This document shows, one piece after another, positions 1 to 9,900 of a stretch of 21,770 bases of DNA; positions within the stretch are counted from its first letter, which is position 1; each line of letters begins with the position of its first letter. The stretch spans positions 1 to 21,770 of the forward strand of contig CAZEER010000041.1 in NCBI GenBank assembly GCA_964511215.1, written 5' to 3'. The position numbers and the translations under genes are program-made. The notes below the pieces were generated by a model, which saw nothing but the letters and a program-made list of their open reading frames with translations, had not been told where the DNA came from and ran no database searches. This DNA comes from CAZEER01 sp964511215 (GTDB taxonomy: Bacteria; Fidelibacterota; Marinisomatia; Marinisomatales; UBA1611).

Positions 1-137
1 TCTATTTCTTCAAAATCAAGATTATTCACAAAGCGTGGAAATAATAAAAAATTTAGAATGATTAAAGCTGTGCCTATTAAAGCTGTAATTCGAATTACAA
101 GTGGATATTTTACCTTTAAAGGATTAATAAATTCCAT
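1..137 (-). CDS. TonB-like energy transducer, N-terminal fragment (cut by window edge)
   Basis: Only the first 45 codons lie in the window. The start ATG at 137 overlaps the stop of the upstream exbD by one base (TAATG), so the two are translationally coupled. The visible peptide has a short N-terminal segment (MEFINPLKVKYP), then one hydrophobic helix at about residues 13-34, then an acidic segment (NNLDFEE). One N-terminal membrane anchor after an exbB-exbD-exbD set is the usual position and topology of TonB, which carries proton-motive-force energy from ExbB/ExbD to outer-membrane receptors. The proline-rich spacer and C-terminal TonB domain lie outside the window, so the name rests on context and topology, not on a domain match. 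Confidence 0.6.
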   Translation of the reverse strand, partial: MEFINPLKVKYPLVIRITALIGTALIILNFLLFPRFVNNLDFEEI

Positions 138-547
138 TATTCTACTAAAGTCTTTGACGAATAGTTTAGTTTAAGAGCTTCTACTTCTCGTAGGTTTTCG
201 TGTATGCCTGATACAAGTCCCATCTCAGCCTCTTCATCTCCTTTAAGTGATACAACAATTTGCGGGTTAGCAACACGTTTATCATACATAACGCTGGAAA
301 TATCATCTACATTCATTAGGCGATCATCAATTGAGATTAGACCATCTTTTGAGACCCATATTTGCACTGTGTGTCTTTTGGATTTTAGTTTTTCAATACG
401 TTTTGCTTTAGGCAGGTTTACTGGTAACCCAGCAAACTCTTTTAAAACCGTAGTTACCATGAAAAACACTAATAACATAAAAATGATATCAGGCATTGAA
501 GCAGTTGGTATTTCGCTAGATATTTGAGTTTTTTTTGAAAACTTCAT
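137..547 (-). CDS. exbD: ExbD/TolR family biopolymer transport protein (second of two)
   Basis: This 136-residue protein has the ExbD/TolR layout: a short cytoplasmic N-terminus, one transmembrane helix at about residues 18-36 (PDIIFMLLVFFMVTTVL), and a periplasmic domain. Asp20, at the start of the helix, matches the proton-pathway aspartate of the family. With ExbB it forms the inner-membrane motor that uses proton motive force. It lies directly downstream of another exbD (stop and start are adjacent at 547/548) and overlaps the TonB-like gene by one base. The two ExbD proteins differ clearly in sequence outside the helix, so this is not a recent duplication. TolR of a Tol-Pal system is the alternative, but no tolB or pal is present and a TonB-like gene follows. 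Confidence 0.9.
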   Translation of the reverse strand: MKFSKKTQISSEIPTASMPDIIFMLLVFFMVTTVLKEFAGLPVNLPKAKRIEKLKSKRHTVQIWVSKDGLISIDDRLMNVDDISSVMYDKRVANPQIVVSLKGDEEAEMGLVSGIHENLREVEALKLNYSSKTLVE

Positions 548-946
548 TTAGTTGCTATTTGCAATTGATATACGTTTTGCATCAGCCATTTTCAATTGGT
601 CAATTACTTTTACATAATCTTTATACGCTGTTTTTGGGTGAGCTTTAACTGATACAACTAATTTATCATTGGCTCTAAGCCGGTCTCCTACAATTCGGTG
701 AATTTGTGAAACATTCGTTGGTTCTTCATCAAGTAAAACTTTTCCTTGAGAGTTAATTAAGCAATTAAGAATATTTTCTTTGCGAATTTCTATTTCCATA
801 TCTCCAGGAGGAGGTAAAATAATTCCCAATCCTTTATCCGTATCAATTGTTGTTGTGACAAGAAAAAATATCAATAGAAGAAAAGCGATATCTGCCATAG
901 AAGAAGTAGGAATTTCGCCCCCTTTAAATCGTCGTTTTTTAGCCAT
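548..946 (-). CDS. exbD: ExbD/TolR family biopolymer transport protein (first of two)
   Basis: This 132-residue protein has a basic N-terminus (MAKKRRFKGG), then the family signature EIPTSSMADIAFLLLIFFLVTT, with Asp19 at the head of the single transmembrane helix (about residues 18-34). A periplasmic domain follows. It sits 21 bases downstream of exbB and directly abuts the second exbD. Many Bacteroidota and related bacteria carry two ExbD paralogues beside one ExbB and a TonB, and the family acts as an inner-membrane energiser. I infer that this ExbD pairs with the other one, either as a heteromer or as alternatives in the ExbB ring. Length is normal for the family (about 130-150 residues). 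Confidence 0.9.
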   Translation of the reverse strand: MAKKRRFKGGEIPTSSMADIAFLLLIFFLVTTTIDTDKGLGIILPPPGDMEIEIRKENILNCLINSQGKVLLDEEPTNVSQIHRIVGDRLRANDKLVVSVKAHPKTAYKDYVKVIDQLKMADAKRISIANSN

Positions 947-967
947 ATATATTTAGATGGATAATGA

Positions 968-1579
968 TTACTTTGCTTTATATTCGTGTAAACAATCCAC
1001 AATCTTAACAGACTGCTCTTCCATATCAAGAACTAGCTTGTCAATTCTAGCAACAAAAACATTCTGGAAAGTTTGAATAATCATTGCCACTATTAATCCA
1101 AATGCTGTGGTAAGTAGCGCTTGAGAAATACCCCCAGCAACAACAGCGGGTGATATGTCATTAGCAGCTTTAATAGCATCAAATGCTGCAATCATACCTA
1201 CAACGGTTCCAGTAAATCCAAGCATAGGAGCTATCGTTATAACCGCATTCAACCAAATCATGTTTTTTTCTAGGAATGCCATCTCAATTGCCCCGGAATT
1301 TTCGATAGCTTTTTCAACCTCAGTTATTTCTCTATCTACTTTTGTTAAACCAGCATGAAAAATTGCAGCAATTGGACCCTCTGTATCGCTGCAAATTTTT
1401 ACAGCTTCACCTGGGCCATCATTATCAATTGATTGTTTAACAGTATCAAAAAATGTTTGTGAATCTACAGCTGACATCATCAGGGAATAAGCTCGTTCGA
1501 TCACAAATGCTAAACCAAAAATAAGTGTGATCAGAATCGGCCACATGAAAGCGCCTCCTTCCAAAAAATAATGTACCAT
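968..1579 (-). CDS. exbB: MotA/TolQ/ExbB proton channel family protein
   Basis: This 203-residue inner-membrane protein has three hydrophobic segments: about residues 10-33, 105-130 (NAVITIAPMLGFTGTVVGMI) and 145-172. The motif GFTGTVVGMIAAF is the MotA/TolQ/ExbB hallmark that lines the proton path. It would form the pentameric scaffold around ExbD and power TonB. A GGAG ribosome-binding site lies 8 bases before the ATG, which supports the start. It follows the protease gene after 67 bases and leads the exbB-exbD-exbD-tonB order. The length is close to short ExbB/TolQ proteins. ExbB is preferred over TolQ because of the TonB-like gene downstream. Confidence 0.9.
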   Translation of the reverse strand: MVHYFLEGGAFMWPILITLIFGLAFVIERAYSLMMSAVDSQTFFDTVKQSIDNDGPGEAVKICSDTEGPIAAIFHAGLTKVDREITEVEKAIENSGAIEMAFLEKNMIWLNAVITIAPMLGFTGTVVGMIAAFDAIKAANDISPAVVAGGISQALLTTAFGLIVAMIIQTFQNVFVARIDKLVLDMEEQSVKIVDCLHEYKAK

Positions 1580-1646
1580 TATTAAACTCCATATTTAATT
1601 TATAAGAATAAAAATTATTAAAATATTTAATTCAAAGAACATGAAT

Positions 1647-3260
1647 TTAATTTATTGACTTTAGAATTGCATCAGCTTCATTAAAGTGTTTTAATGACTC
1701 TAAAACTTGATTATCATGCATTAATCTTATATTAGTGCTTTTATTTTTCCCCCAAATTGCACCTGCTAATTCACTTTTAATTCTGTTGCAAATATATTTT
1801 TCATCATTACGTAAAGAATCTTGAATTATATTAATCGAGTCTTGTTCAAGATAAACAAGAAAACTATCAAAAGTGTTTTCTGAGACGTCCCAATTATTTT
1901 TAAATTCTAAGAAAGACCTAAAATCATCTTTATGAGTCGATGCATAATTTGATGCAAAATTAAAAATTGGACGTTTGGGGTTTGTCAGAACTTTAGCCGT
2001 TTCAATATTAAAATTAGTTTTGAATGGTATATGTATATCTGGCGTTATTCCACCTCCTCCATAAACAATTCTCCCTGATTTAGTTTGATATTTAGGTCTT
2101 AATTTTTTCAAACTATCAATCTTTGATTCTCGATCCGTTGCATATAGTTCTTGGTAATATGCTAGATCATTACCATCATCATAGGGGCGTTGAATTAATC
2201 TTCCTGACGGTGTGTAATAGCGGGCAATTGTTACACGTACCGCAGCCCCGGTTTCCAATGGTAATTGCCTTTGCACCAATCCCTTACCAAAGCTTGTTTC
2301 TCCAACAATTAATCCTCTATCCAAGTCTTGGATTGCACCAGATACAATTTCGGAAGCACTCGCAGACCCTCTATTAATTAATACTATTAAAGGGAAATCA
2401 CTACTACCTTTAGTTTTATTGCTTTTAAATACTTGATTGGATTCTTTTATCTTTCCAACTGTATATACAAGAGTATCTGATGTCGTAATAAATTGATCAG
2501 AGATTGCGGCTGCTTGTTCTAAAAACCCTCCGCTGTTTCCTCGAAGGTCAAACAATAATTTTTTCATTCCTTGAGAGGTTAAGGTGTCTAATGCAGCAGC
2601 AACCTCTGATTCAGTTGTTGCTGAAAACCTTCTTAGAAATATATAACCGGTTTCATTGTCAAGCATTGTTGCAGCGCCTACACTATAAATTGGAATATTA
2701 TCTCTAATAATTGTCACATTAAATGGGTTGGGGGTCCCAATGCGAGAAATAGCGACCACAACTTCAGTCCCCTTTCGCCCTCGAAGTTTTTCAAAAACTT
2801 CTGTTTTTGTAATTTTATATGCATCTTCACCATCAATAGAAATTATTTTATCTCCTGGCATAAGACCAACAATATCAGAAGGACTATCTGGAATAGGAGA
2901 AATAACAGTTATATATCCATCTAAAATATCAAACTCTATACCGATACCTTGGAACTTGCCTTTAAATAATTCACTAATGTTTTCTTGTTCTTTAGCGGGG
3001 ATATAATTGGAATGAGGATCTAGGGTCTCCATTAATCCTTGAAATGCACCATCCATTATTTTTTCAAAGTCTACAGTATCAAAGTAAAAATGATTTACAT
3101 ATCTTATTATCTGCTCGAGGCTTTTCATTCTTTCTCGTAATACTCTATAAACATTTTGATTGTTTGCAGATATTTGAGGAACAAACAAAAAAATTGCAAA
3201 AAGAAAACCAAAGAATGCCGAAAACACCAGAGGCCATATCCGACGGATCACATTAAACAT
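1647..3260 (-). CDS. S41 family carboxy-terminal processing protease (CtpA type)
   Basis: This 537-residue protein has an N-terminal membrane anchor or signal segment (residues 9-30), a region ending in LDPHSNYIP (80-88), a PDZ domain (about 95-185, with GLMPGDKIISIDG at 132-144), and an S41 protease core. The catalytic serine is Ser301 in GSASASEI and the catalytic lysine is Lys326 in SFGKG. Their 25-residue spacing matches the Ser/Lys dyad of C-terminal processing proteases. The substrate-binding segment LLFDLRGNSGG (235-245) is present. It acts in the periplasm on C-termini of envelope proteins. The gene lies 15 bases after the predicted barrel gene, probably in one transcript. The roughly 190 residues beyond the core are less conserved, and I cannot name a domain there. 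Confidence 0.93.
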   Translation of the reverse strand: MFNVIRRIWPLVFSAFFGFLFAIFLFVPQISANNQNVYRVLRERMKSLEQIIRYVNHFYFDTVDFEKIMDGAFQGLMETLDPHSNYIPAKEQENISELFKGKFQGIGIEFDILDGYITVISPIPDSPSDIVGLMPGDKIISIDGEDAYKITKTEVFEKLRGRKGTEVVVAISRIGTPNPFNVTIIRDNIPIYSVGAATMLDNETGYIFLRRFSATTESEVAAALDTLTSQGMKKLLFDLRGNSGGFLEQAAAISDQFITTSDTLVYTVGKIKESNQVFKSNKTKGSSDFPLIVLINRGSASASEIVSGAIQDLDRGLIVGETSFGKGLVQRQLPLETGAAVRVTIARYYTPSGRLIQRPYDDGNDLAYYQELYATDRESKIDSLKKLRPKYQTKSGRIVYGGGGITPDIHIPFKTNFNIETAKVLTNPKRPIFNFASNYASTHKDDFRSFLEFKNNWDVSENTFDSFLVYLEQDSINIIQDSLRNDEKYICNRIKSELAGAIWGKNKSTNIRLMHDNQVLESLKHFNEADAILKSIN

Positions 3261-3275
3261 TATTTATACTTTTAG

Positions 3276-4142
3276 CTAAAGACCGATGTATAGCATTGTA
3301 CGAAAAGTAACTCCTGACAATGCGGCGCTCGGAGAGTCACTAATTTGTGTTTTACCATTTAATTTCCAAGCACCTGCATTAACAGTACCCTTGTTAAACC
3401 CGACACTAATACGCAATCCAACACGTTCTAAAAATTGCCATTTTACAGCGACATAGGGCTGAAAATTGAAAAAAGCTGCAGAAACATCTCTTAACAGCCC
3501 TGGAACTGGCCCTGGCCTAAGACTTGAATTATCATATTCGGTTTGGTTTGAAACACCCACTTTAAGGGTATCATTAATCATTATACCATATACGTTTGAA
3601 AAGATTTGATCCCATTTTGTATTAGCATTTTGCTGGTCTAATGCCATACCGACTCGTCCAAGGCCAAGAAGTGCACCTGAAGATAATTCTAAGTCTTGAA
3701 GGAGCGGCATAACATATTCAACAGATGCGGCTCCAAGAAGAAATGTAAACTTAGCTCTAATAGAGGGGTTAAAATAATCGCTATACATTTTAGATGTTTC
3801 CCCTACATCAAGGCTGTCATTACCATTTGTATCAATAAATATTTCTATATTAGGGATTGTACTAACTGATGAACCGCCCATACCAGCGTATCCACCGATA
3901 CGCCATCTTCCTGTTACATGTGCAAACCCCTCTCCTCCGTGAACAACAAAAGGGTCATCAAAATCATCAGAATTCAAACCTAATTTACTGAGATGTGATG
4001 CTCCGGGTATTGAATCAAGCTTTATGTACATTGGACTATAACCAATACCACCACCCAGAAAGTCTTCTGCTGGGTATCCAAACTGCCCAAATACAATTGA
4101 TAAATGCAATATTGCTAAAAAAATAATGTTTTTCATAATCAT
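3276..4142 (-). CDS. Predicted outer-membrane beta-barrel protein, function unknown
   Basis: This 288-residue protein begins with a signal peptide (hydrophobic to about residue 19, ending IVFGQ). It is rich in Gly and alternating hydrophobic/polar stretches typical of outer-membrane strands (for example VGLRISVGF and the terminal FRTMLYIGL). One calcium-loop-like segment, DTNGNDSLD, lies near residue 105 in a likely external loop. I do not recognise the family. It is probably the first gene of the operon running through ctpA and exbB-exbD-exbD-tonB, 15 bases before ctpA. Two in-frame ATGs lie close together (4142 and 4136); a GGAG lies rather far upstream, so the start could be either. A barrel is inferred from composition, not proven. 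Confidence 0.65.
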   Translation of the reverse strand: MIMKNIIFLAILHLSIVFGQFGYPAEDFLGGGIGYSPMYIKLDSIPGASHLSKLGLNSDDFDDPFVVHGGEGFAHVTGRWRIGGYAGMGGSSVSTIPNIEIFIDTNGNDSLDVGETSKMYSDYFNPSIRAKFTFLLGAASVEYVMPLLQDLELSSGALLGLGRVGMALDQQNANTKWDQIFSNVYGIMINDTLKVGVSNQTEYDNSSLRPGPVPGLLRDVSAAFFNFQPYVAVKWQFLERVGLRISVGFNKGTVNAGAWKLNGKTQISDSPSAALSGVTFRTMLYIGL

Positions 4143-4236
4143 TTCAATTGGGATCTCCGCATGATAAAGTATGTCAAATTAAGATTCATTATTCAATTAA
4201 TAAAGTAAATATAGGTTAAATTTTACTTATCTAGGC

Positions 4237-4261
4237 AAAAAGATCTAAAAGGGGTCTTTTT
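4237..4261 (+). terminator. Terminator-like hairpin in the divergent intergenic region
   Basis: AAAAAGATC (4237-4245) can pair with GGTCTTTTT (4253-4261) across a 7-base loop: nine pairs, one of them G-U, followed by TCTTG. The T-run at the end of the plus-strand arm resembles an intrinsic terminator. Yet it lies between two divergent genes with no upstream plus-strand gene to stop, so it could end a short unannotated RNA, act as an attenuator, or be chance in AT-rich DNA. Confidence 0.3.
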
Positions 4262-4302
4262 CTTGTAAAAACAGTTGCATTAAACTATATTTTTCGAGTA
4301 GT

Positions 4303-4312
4303 AAACGAGGTA
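4303..4312 (+). promoter_or_regulatory. AAACGAGGTA element upstream of the FG-GAP gene pair
   Basis: This is the second copy of the 10-mer found at 15589-15598, here 89 bases before the ATG at 4402 and preceded by a T-rich stretch and AGTAGT. A common upstream signal for the two plus-strand genes is possible. Confidence 0.25.
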
Positions 4313-4343
4313 AGGGAGACCAAAACGTCAATTGTACTCCCTT
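4312..4343 (+). repeat. Inverted repeat in the 5' leader of the FG-GAP gene pair
   Basis: AAGGGAGAC (4312-4320) pairs with GTACTCCCTT (4334-4343), giving seven perfect pairs plus two more past one bulged A, with a loop of 13 bases. It is 59 bases upstream of the start at 4402 and is not followed by a T-run, so a terminator is unlikely. A protein-binding site or mRNA leader structure fits better. The purine-rich arm AAGGGAG also looks like a ribosome-binding site but has no start codon at a usable distance. Confidence 0.35.
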
Positions 4344-4401
4344 TAAATATATTCAATGCATGTATATATCATGATGTTGAACAATAATATAAGGAGAAGA
4401 A

Positions 4402-6921
4402 ATGAGCTTTATTAGGGCATTATTTCTTGGAGTCACCCTATTATCCTTTTCGCAGGGTAAGGAAGCATTCCATATTAAAGGACCCTATGATATTGATGCT
4501 GATGGTCAAGAGGAAACTCTAGTACTAAACAGTCATGGATTTTCCGCAATGCTTATCGAGATTTTACCATCAGGAGAAGACACACTCTGGAAATACTCCA
4601 CTGCAAATGATTTAATTATAAAAGATTGTGAGATCGTAGATCTGAATGGTGATGGGATGGAAGAGATAATTTTAATTCCAAGTTTAATCACAGCATTTGA
4701 AGATCAGCCATGGTTGTATGTGTTTCTAGGAAATTCAAGCGGTTTTCAAGATCAGCCACTTACTTATCAAGATACTCCTTTTGATTTAAAAATAATTAGG
4801 CCATTAAATCTTACACTACTTTCGGATGTTACACAAAAGGTAGGTGTTTGTTTTGGTTCTCCAATCAGACAGGGAATGATTTTTAATATTACAATATCCA
4901 ATGATTCACTTGTTTTAGAAAATATTAAAAAGATTTCAAGTCCCACTACAAGTAATGGATATGGGGTGTTACAAATGGAAGGTTTTACTAGTGCTGGTAG
5001 TGAATTTATAACGATTATTTCAGCTGAAGAGAACGCATTAAAAACTGCAATTCTTTCTATGGATAAAGACTTTGAAGTCATTTATTCAGAAACAATAGCA
5101 TTTGATAATGCCAGCAATATATTAGCAACAGATATCCAATCTTATAAATCAAAACTGGCTGAGGAAAATGGGTTACTTATCCCTTTTCGATCAAGCGGTG
5201 TGTACTTGCTATCGTTACAAGGAGAAAATGTTTTTTTGTCTAAAACCAGTATGTCGGATAAAGATGCCTTCCCATCAACTGTTAATGAAACCAGGTCCTT
5301 AAGAACAATATTGAAAAATAGATTAGAAATAAAATTATTAGAAACGAACCCTAGTTTTGTGGACTCTTCCTTTTCAAGAATTGCGCAAGAACGCCTTCCC
5401 CCACCAACCCTTCCCCGTAATTCTGAATTGAAAAAACAGAATTCTTTGCCAATTCCTTCTAAAGAAGATCGAACTAGTATGCCAAGAGGAAAACAAGAAT
5501 TATATTATAAGCCTGAACATTCTTCCAATGTAAAAGATAATTATAGTATGCTTAGTCCAACACTTGGAGACTTCCTAACTAAAGTAAAAAAACAACCCAG
5601 TAAACCGAAGGATAAGGAAGAAAAGATATCTATACCATCGATAAATAGTGAAATGGAGAGTGTTAATTGGGCAGATGAGGCTGGGTTTTTACAATTAGAC
5701 TTAGGTGAGTATGTGAAAGAAGCTCAAGACTCCATTGTTAAAAAATCCCCAGTGCCCTCACTAGATGCTGGAATAACGAATTTTACAAAAGAGGCAACAT
5801 CTCTAAAACAAAAAAAAATAACGGATCAAGATACATTAGTAATTGAAGCTATTGAAGGCCAGATTGATCTCTATTATGTATTAGTAATGACACCTGCTTC
5901 AGATATTCGTGATCGATATGTTTTTGATGGTGAAGTTCCTTTTGGTGTAGCAGTAAGTCAAGTGCCGCTAACGGGGAAAGCGACTCACTATAAGCATGGT
6001 ATATCAGCTAACCTTGCTAATCTTGCAAAGGGTGAAGAATTTGATTTTGCATACTCTTTGAGAGATGCCAGTCTAGATAGTATCACTACATTTGTGATGG
6101 TCCATGATCTTCAAACTAATATGGTATTAATGTCAATTAAAAATGAACAGGACACTTTATCATACTCGCAATCATATCAACCGGAGTCTTTTGATCCTAA
6201 ATTATTTGAATTCCCAAATTATTTTTTTGAAGGTTTTCCGAGCTCTTTGGATATGGATTTTTCAGATAAATTAATTCGTTTCAGCTTTAATGGGATTGAG
6301 GATCCTGTTTATCAGGGTATTTATTTATCAATGACAACTCCCTCGCGCCCTCCTCAATCATTATCTTTGTTTATGGATAAGGGGACCCTTCAGGCAATAC
6401 GGGGTGAGGTTGTAGTGAATGCAAATGGATCAAAAAAAGTTATTACAGAATTTGATTTAACAGGAACGGTTATTCCCTCAGTAATGTTTTCACAATTGAT
6501 TGAAGAGGAGTTTTCTGAAGACCTAAAAATACAATTATTGCAAGGAGCATCCCTAGAAGAACCATTATTTGGACCAAAAGGTAAGTTGCCAAAAATTACA
6601 CGAGAACCGCGTTTGCCAGATGCAGAACCGGATCAGCCTGAGCACGAAATTCCAGTCGATCCAAAAATGAGTAATGTTCCTGGTTCAAATGCTAAAATAA
6701 AAGAAGAAAAACCCAGCACATCATTATTGGTCCCCATAACTCAAGAAGACGAAATAATGCCAACAGTTTTAGAAGTACAAAAACAAGACAAACCGTCGGC
6801 TACTGCTACAGATACACTTAAATTAGAACAAAACAAAAAACTACCTTCACCGGATAGTGCTAAGACTACGCCAGACCCAGAACAGTCTCAGAGTGAACCG
6901 CAAAAACAAGAATCTTTTTAA
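4402..6921 (+). CDS. Large secreted protein with N-terminal FG-GAP-like/calcium-loop region, unknown C-terminal domain
   Basis: This 839-residue protein starts after a strong ribosome-binding site (AAGGAG at 4391-4396, 5 bases from the ATG). Residues 1-19 form a signal peptide ending SFSQG. Acidic loops DIDADGQEE (30-38) and DLNGDGMEE (80-88) resemble the calcium-binding loops of FG-GAP/VCBS propeller repeats; the propeller-like region runs to about residue 300. A charged, Pro/Lys-rich low-complexity linker covers about 320-470. A beta-rich domain that I do not recognise covers about 474-730, and a Pro/Glu/Lys-rich tail runs from about 735 to 839. There is no C-terminal membrane anchor. The stop overlaps the start of the next gene (TAATG), so the two proteins are probably made together. 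A surface or periplasmic scaffold or adhesion role is inference only. Confidence 0.75.
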   Translation: MSFIRALFLGVTLLSFSQGKEAFHIKGPYDIDADGQEETLVLNSHGFSAMLIEILPSGEDTLWKYSTANDLIIKDCEIVDLNGDGMEEIILIPSLITAFEDQPWLYVFLGNSSGFQDQPLTYQDTPFDLKIIRPLNLTLLSDVTQKVGVCFGSPIRQGMIFNITISNDSLVLENIKKISSPTTSNGYGVLQMEGFTSAGSEFITIISAEENALKTAILSMDKDFEVIYSETIAFDNASNILATDIQSYKSKLAEENGLLIPFRSSGVYLLSLQGENVFLSKTSMSDKDAFPSTVNETRSLRTILKNRLEIKLLETNPSFVDSSFSRIAQERLPPPTLPRNSELKKQNSLPIPSKEDRTSMPRGKQELYYKPEHSSNVKDNYSMLSPTLGDFLTKVKKQPSKPKDKEEKISIPSINSEMESVNWADEAGFLQLDLGEYVKEAQDSIVKKSPVPSLDAGITNFTKEATSLKQKKITDQDTLVIEAIEGQIDLYYVLVMTPASDIRDRYVFDGEVPFGVAVSQVPLTGKATHYKHGISANLANLAKGEEFDFAYSLRDASLDSITTFVMVHDLQTNMVLMSIKNEQDTLSYSQSYQPESFDPKLFEFPNYFFEGFPSSLDMDFSDKLIRFSFNGIEDPVYQGIYLSMTTPSRPPQSLSLFMDKGTLQAIRGEVVVNANGSKKVITEFDLTGTVIPSVMFSQLIEEEFSEDLKIQLLQGASLEEPLFGPKGKLPKITREPRLPDAEPDQPEHEIPVDPKMSNVPGSNAKIKEEKPSTSLLVPITQEDEIMPTVLEVQKQDKPSATATDTLKLEQNKKLPSPDSAKTTPDPEQSQSEPQKQESF

Positions 6922-9900
6922 TGAAAATATCAAAAAAAATTATTATCGTTTTTTTTGCATTATCTATATTAATGGGTAACAAGATTGTTCATATGAATGG
7001 GACATATGATCTTGATGGGGATAAAATGTTGGAGTTTATAGCATTGGAATTAGATCCAACCAATGATGTTTTCCCGACGGCCGTACGTTATTACGAAATA
7101 GATATAGATGGTTACCAGAATCTTATTTGGGAGTTTAGTCCACCTGTTGCACTTGAAGGTGAGTTTGTTGATGCAAAGATAGGAGACCTAGATGGTAATG
7201 GTTCCCCAGAATTAATTCTAGTTATGAATCTATTGAGATTTGGTGATAATTCAACGCCGCATGTTTTTATTGCCACATATGATTGGGATGGGTCACATTT
7301 TTCTGAAATTCCATCAGCCAGTTTAGATGTTGGAAAAGAAAATAGATCACTTAGATGTAATAATTTTCAATTAATTGATCATGATGCAGATGGTGACGAT
7401 GAACTTATATTAGCTCTTGGTAGTCCATTTCGTGGTTTTGCTATTGTTAATTCATCTAAATCTGGATTATCATTAGTAAAAAAAGTCAGGCCAGACCAAT
7501 TATTAATTGGTGCAGGTCTACTGTATGTTGGCGTGGTTGACTATGATAGTGACGGCTATGAAGATGTCATCGCTTTAAGCCCCGATGGAAATATTATTAA
7601 AGCTCAGGCTTTTTACAATATTGGCGGGGTCTTTGATTCAGGACATTTAGTAAAAAAAGAAATAGAAGGTCTAAATGGAATTTTACCTTATTCAATCCAG
7701 TTAACGGATTGGGACGCAGATGGTTTTTTTGATGTAATAACTCCCTTTCATTCGGGTGATATTATAGCTTTTACTCTTACCCCTGCCACACTGGTAATAG
7801 AAGATGTCCCATTAACAACCGGTCCGTTAACGCAGGTAGTATTAGAAGATTTTAATCAAGATACTTATGATGATTTTTTGGTTCTTTCTTCTGATATAAA
7901 TGCTTTAACCTTAGTCTCGGGGGCAGATGGAGATGTAAAAGATATCAAGAATGCAATGCGGGATATCCCATACCAAATGCAATTATTTTCTTTAGTCCCG
8001 ATGGTCGATTCAGGGGTTTATAGTGGGAGTGTTATTATATCAGGTTGGGATGGTAGCGAAAATTCGACCTTTGTTATTCAACTAGGGAAAAAATCAGATA
8101 AATTAGACCAAGGATACTTAGTTACTTCTGATTTTATACAAAAGCAGTTACCAAATCTTTTATCAAATACCAATGATATAGCATCAGAAATTCCAGAAGT
8201 TTATGTTGAAATACTACCGGATGACAATAAGCCGTTACGCCCGCAACAGCAACAAAAAATAATCACAGATTTAGGAGAATCACCTGGGAGTTATATACCA
8301 AATACGCTTTTATTAGAACAGAGAGAGGGAAAAGTTTTAAAAGAACAACCAAGGAGAGCTATCCCTAAAAAAATTGTTCGTACATTAGAAGCACCAAAAA
8401 TGCCTAAGCCAAAAGAAGCTGTTGGGCAACGTTTACCAAAGCACATACTTCCCCGCTATGTGTTAAGACCAGGACAACCGTTCTTGTATGAAATCCCGAA
8501 AGATAGTTCAGATGAGTTTTATAGCTTTAGATGGGAAAGTTTACCTCCCAAAGGGATGTATTTTCTTTATGAAAGCAAGGCAATTAATTGGGTCCCGACT
8601 GATAAACAATTGGATGCTTTTCCAATATCTTACATGGTGCGGATGAAAGTTGATGAATTGATGGAAGCATCTACCGGTCTTAATGATGAAGAACAAGTCT
8701 TTAAAGCTACACCAGTTTTAGAAAGTAGAGATGAAAGCCTTTGGGTATATGTTAATGATCCCCCAAGATTTTTAACTCAACCAACTATAACCGAGTTTAT
8801 CGCGGGGGCAAAATTTACTTATGAGCCTTTTGTACAAGATCGGAATAAAGATGCAACAATAAAATTTGAGTTAGAAGTTGCACCCGAAGGGATGGTGATT
8901 GAAAATGATGTGGTAACATGGGAAACGGACAGTGGGCATGTTGAAGTCTACGATGTGCGAATAGTTGCATCTGATGGGTTTGAAAGAACAGCACAAGAAT
9001 TTAAACTTTTTTCAAGGGCTGGAGTAAAAATACTATCCTCAGCTCCTAATATTGCAAGTGTTGGAACATCCTATTCCTACCCTGTTAAGGTTTGGAAACA
9101 GAAAGCTGATCAGGAAATAAATTATAAATTGTTTTATGGCCCGGATGGTATGTTAATGCGTCCAGATGGAACTATATCCTGGACACCAACCCCAATTCAA
9201 ATAGACACAGTCAAATATGCTGTTATTGCAAGCCATGGTGTTGCAACTGACACTCAATTTGTTAGCTTATTTGTTAATCACCCGCCAATCATAAAATCAG
9301 CACCAATAATGATGAATACTATAAATGCAGGTGGAATATGGGATTTTGAAATAAAAGTTGAAGATCCAAATAAAAATGACAAATTAATATATACTGCACG
9401 TAAGTTGCCTGAGGGAATGCGGATGGATCCACACACAGGTTTTTTAAGGTGGGAACCAACAATGAATGAATTAGATTTCCACGAATTGCAAATTGAGATA
9501 TCTGATGGCCATGAATCTAAATTTATAGAAGCCGAATTTTTTGTTAATTCTCCAATTAAGATTGTTTCCGTGCCACCAATGACTGCAACGATTGGTGAAG
9601 AATACAAATACCCAATTATTATTAATGATATGAATAAAGGGACCTTATTACCATTTAAAAAGGTAGTGAAAGTTCATGATATTTCTAAAACAAGAATATT
9701 TTCGATTAATATTACTGATGATGTTGTATTAGCAAACATTGATCGGTTCTTGGGTGATTGGCATAATGCTGATGCAATATACTATGTAGACCCTAAATAT
9801 CCCGCTGATTCCCTTGTTTCTCGTTTAAATTTAAAGCGATATACTCATTCAGTGTTTTTTGAAGATGATAGATTATGGGTTTTATTGGAAACTTTAGATG

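Noticed and set aside
4172..4177. TTGACA on the minus strand as a -35 box for the barrel gene
   Set aside because: No -10-like hexamer lies at 16-18 bases from it, so I did not call a promoter.
9278..9607. Antisense ORF inside the Ig-repeat gene and similar ORFs opposite exbB, ctpA and lpxB
   Set aside because: They lie wholly within strongly supported genes on the other strand and have no recognisable motifs or start signals.
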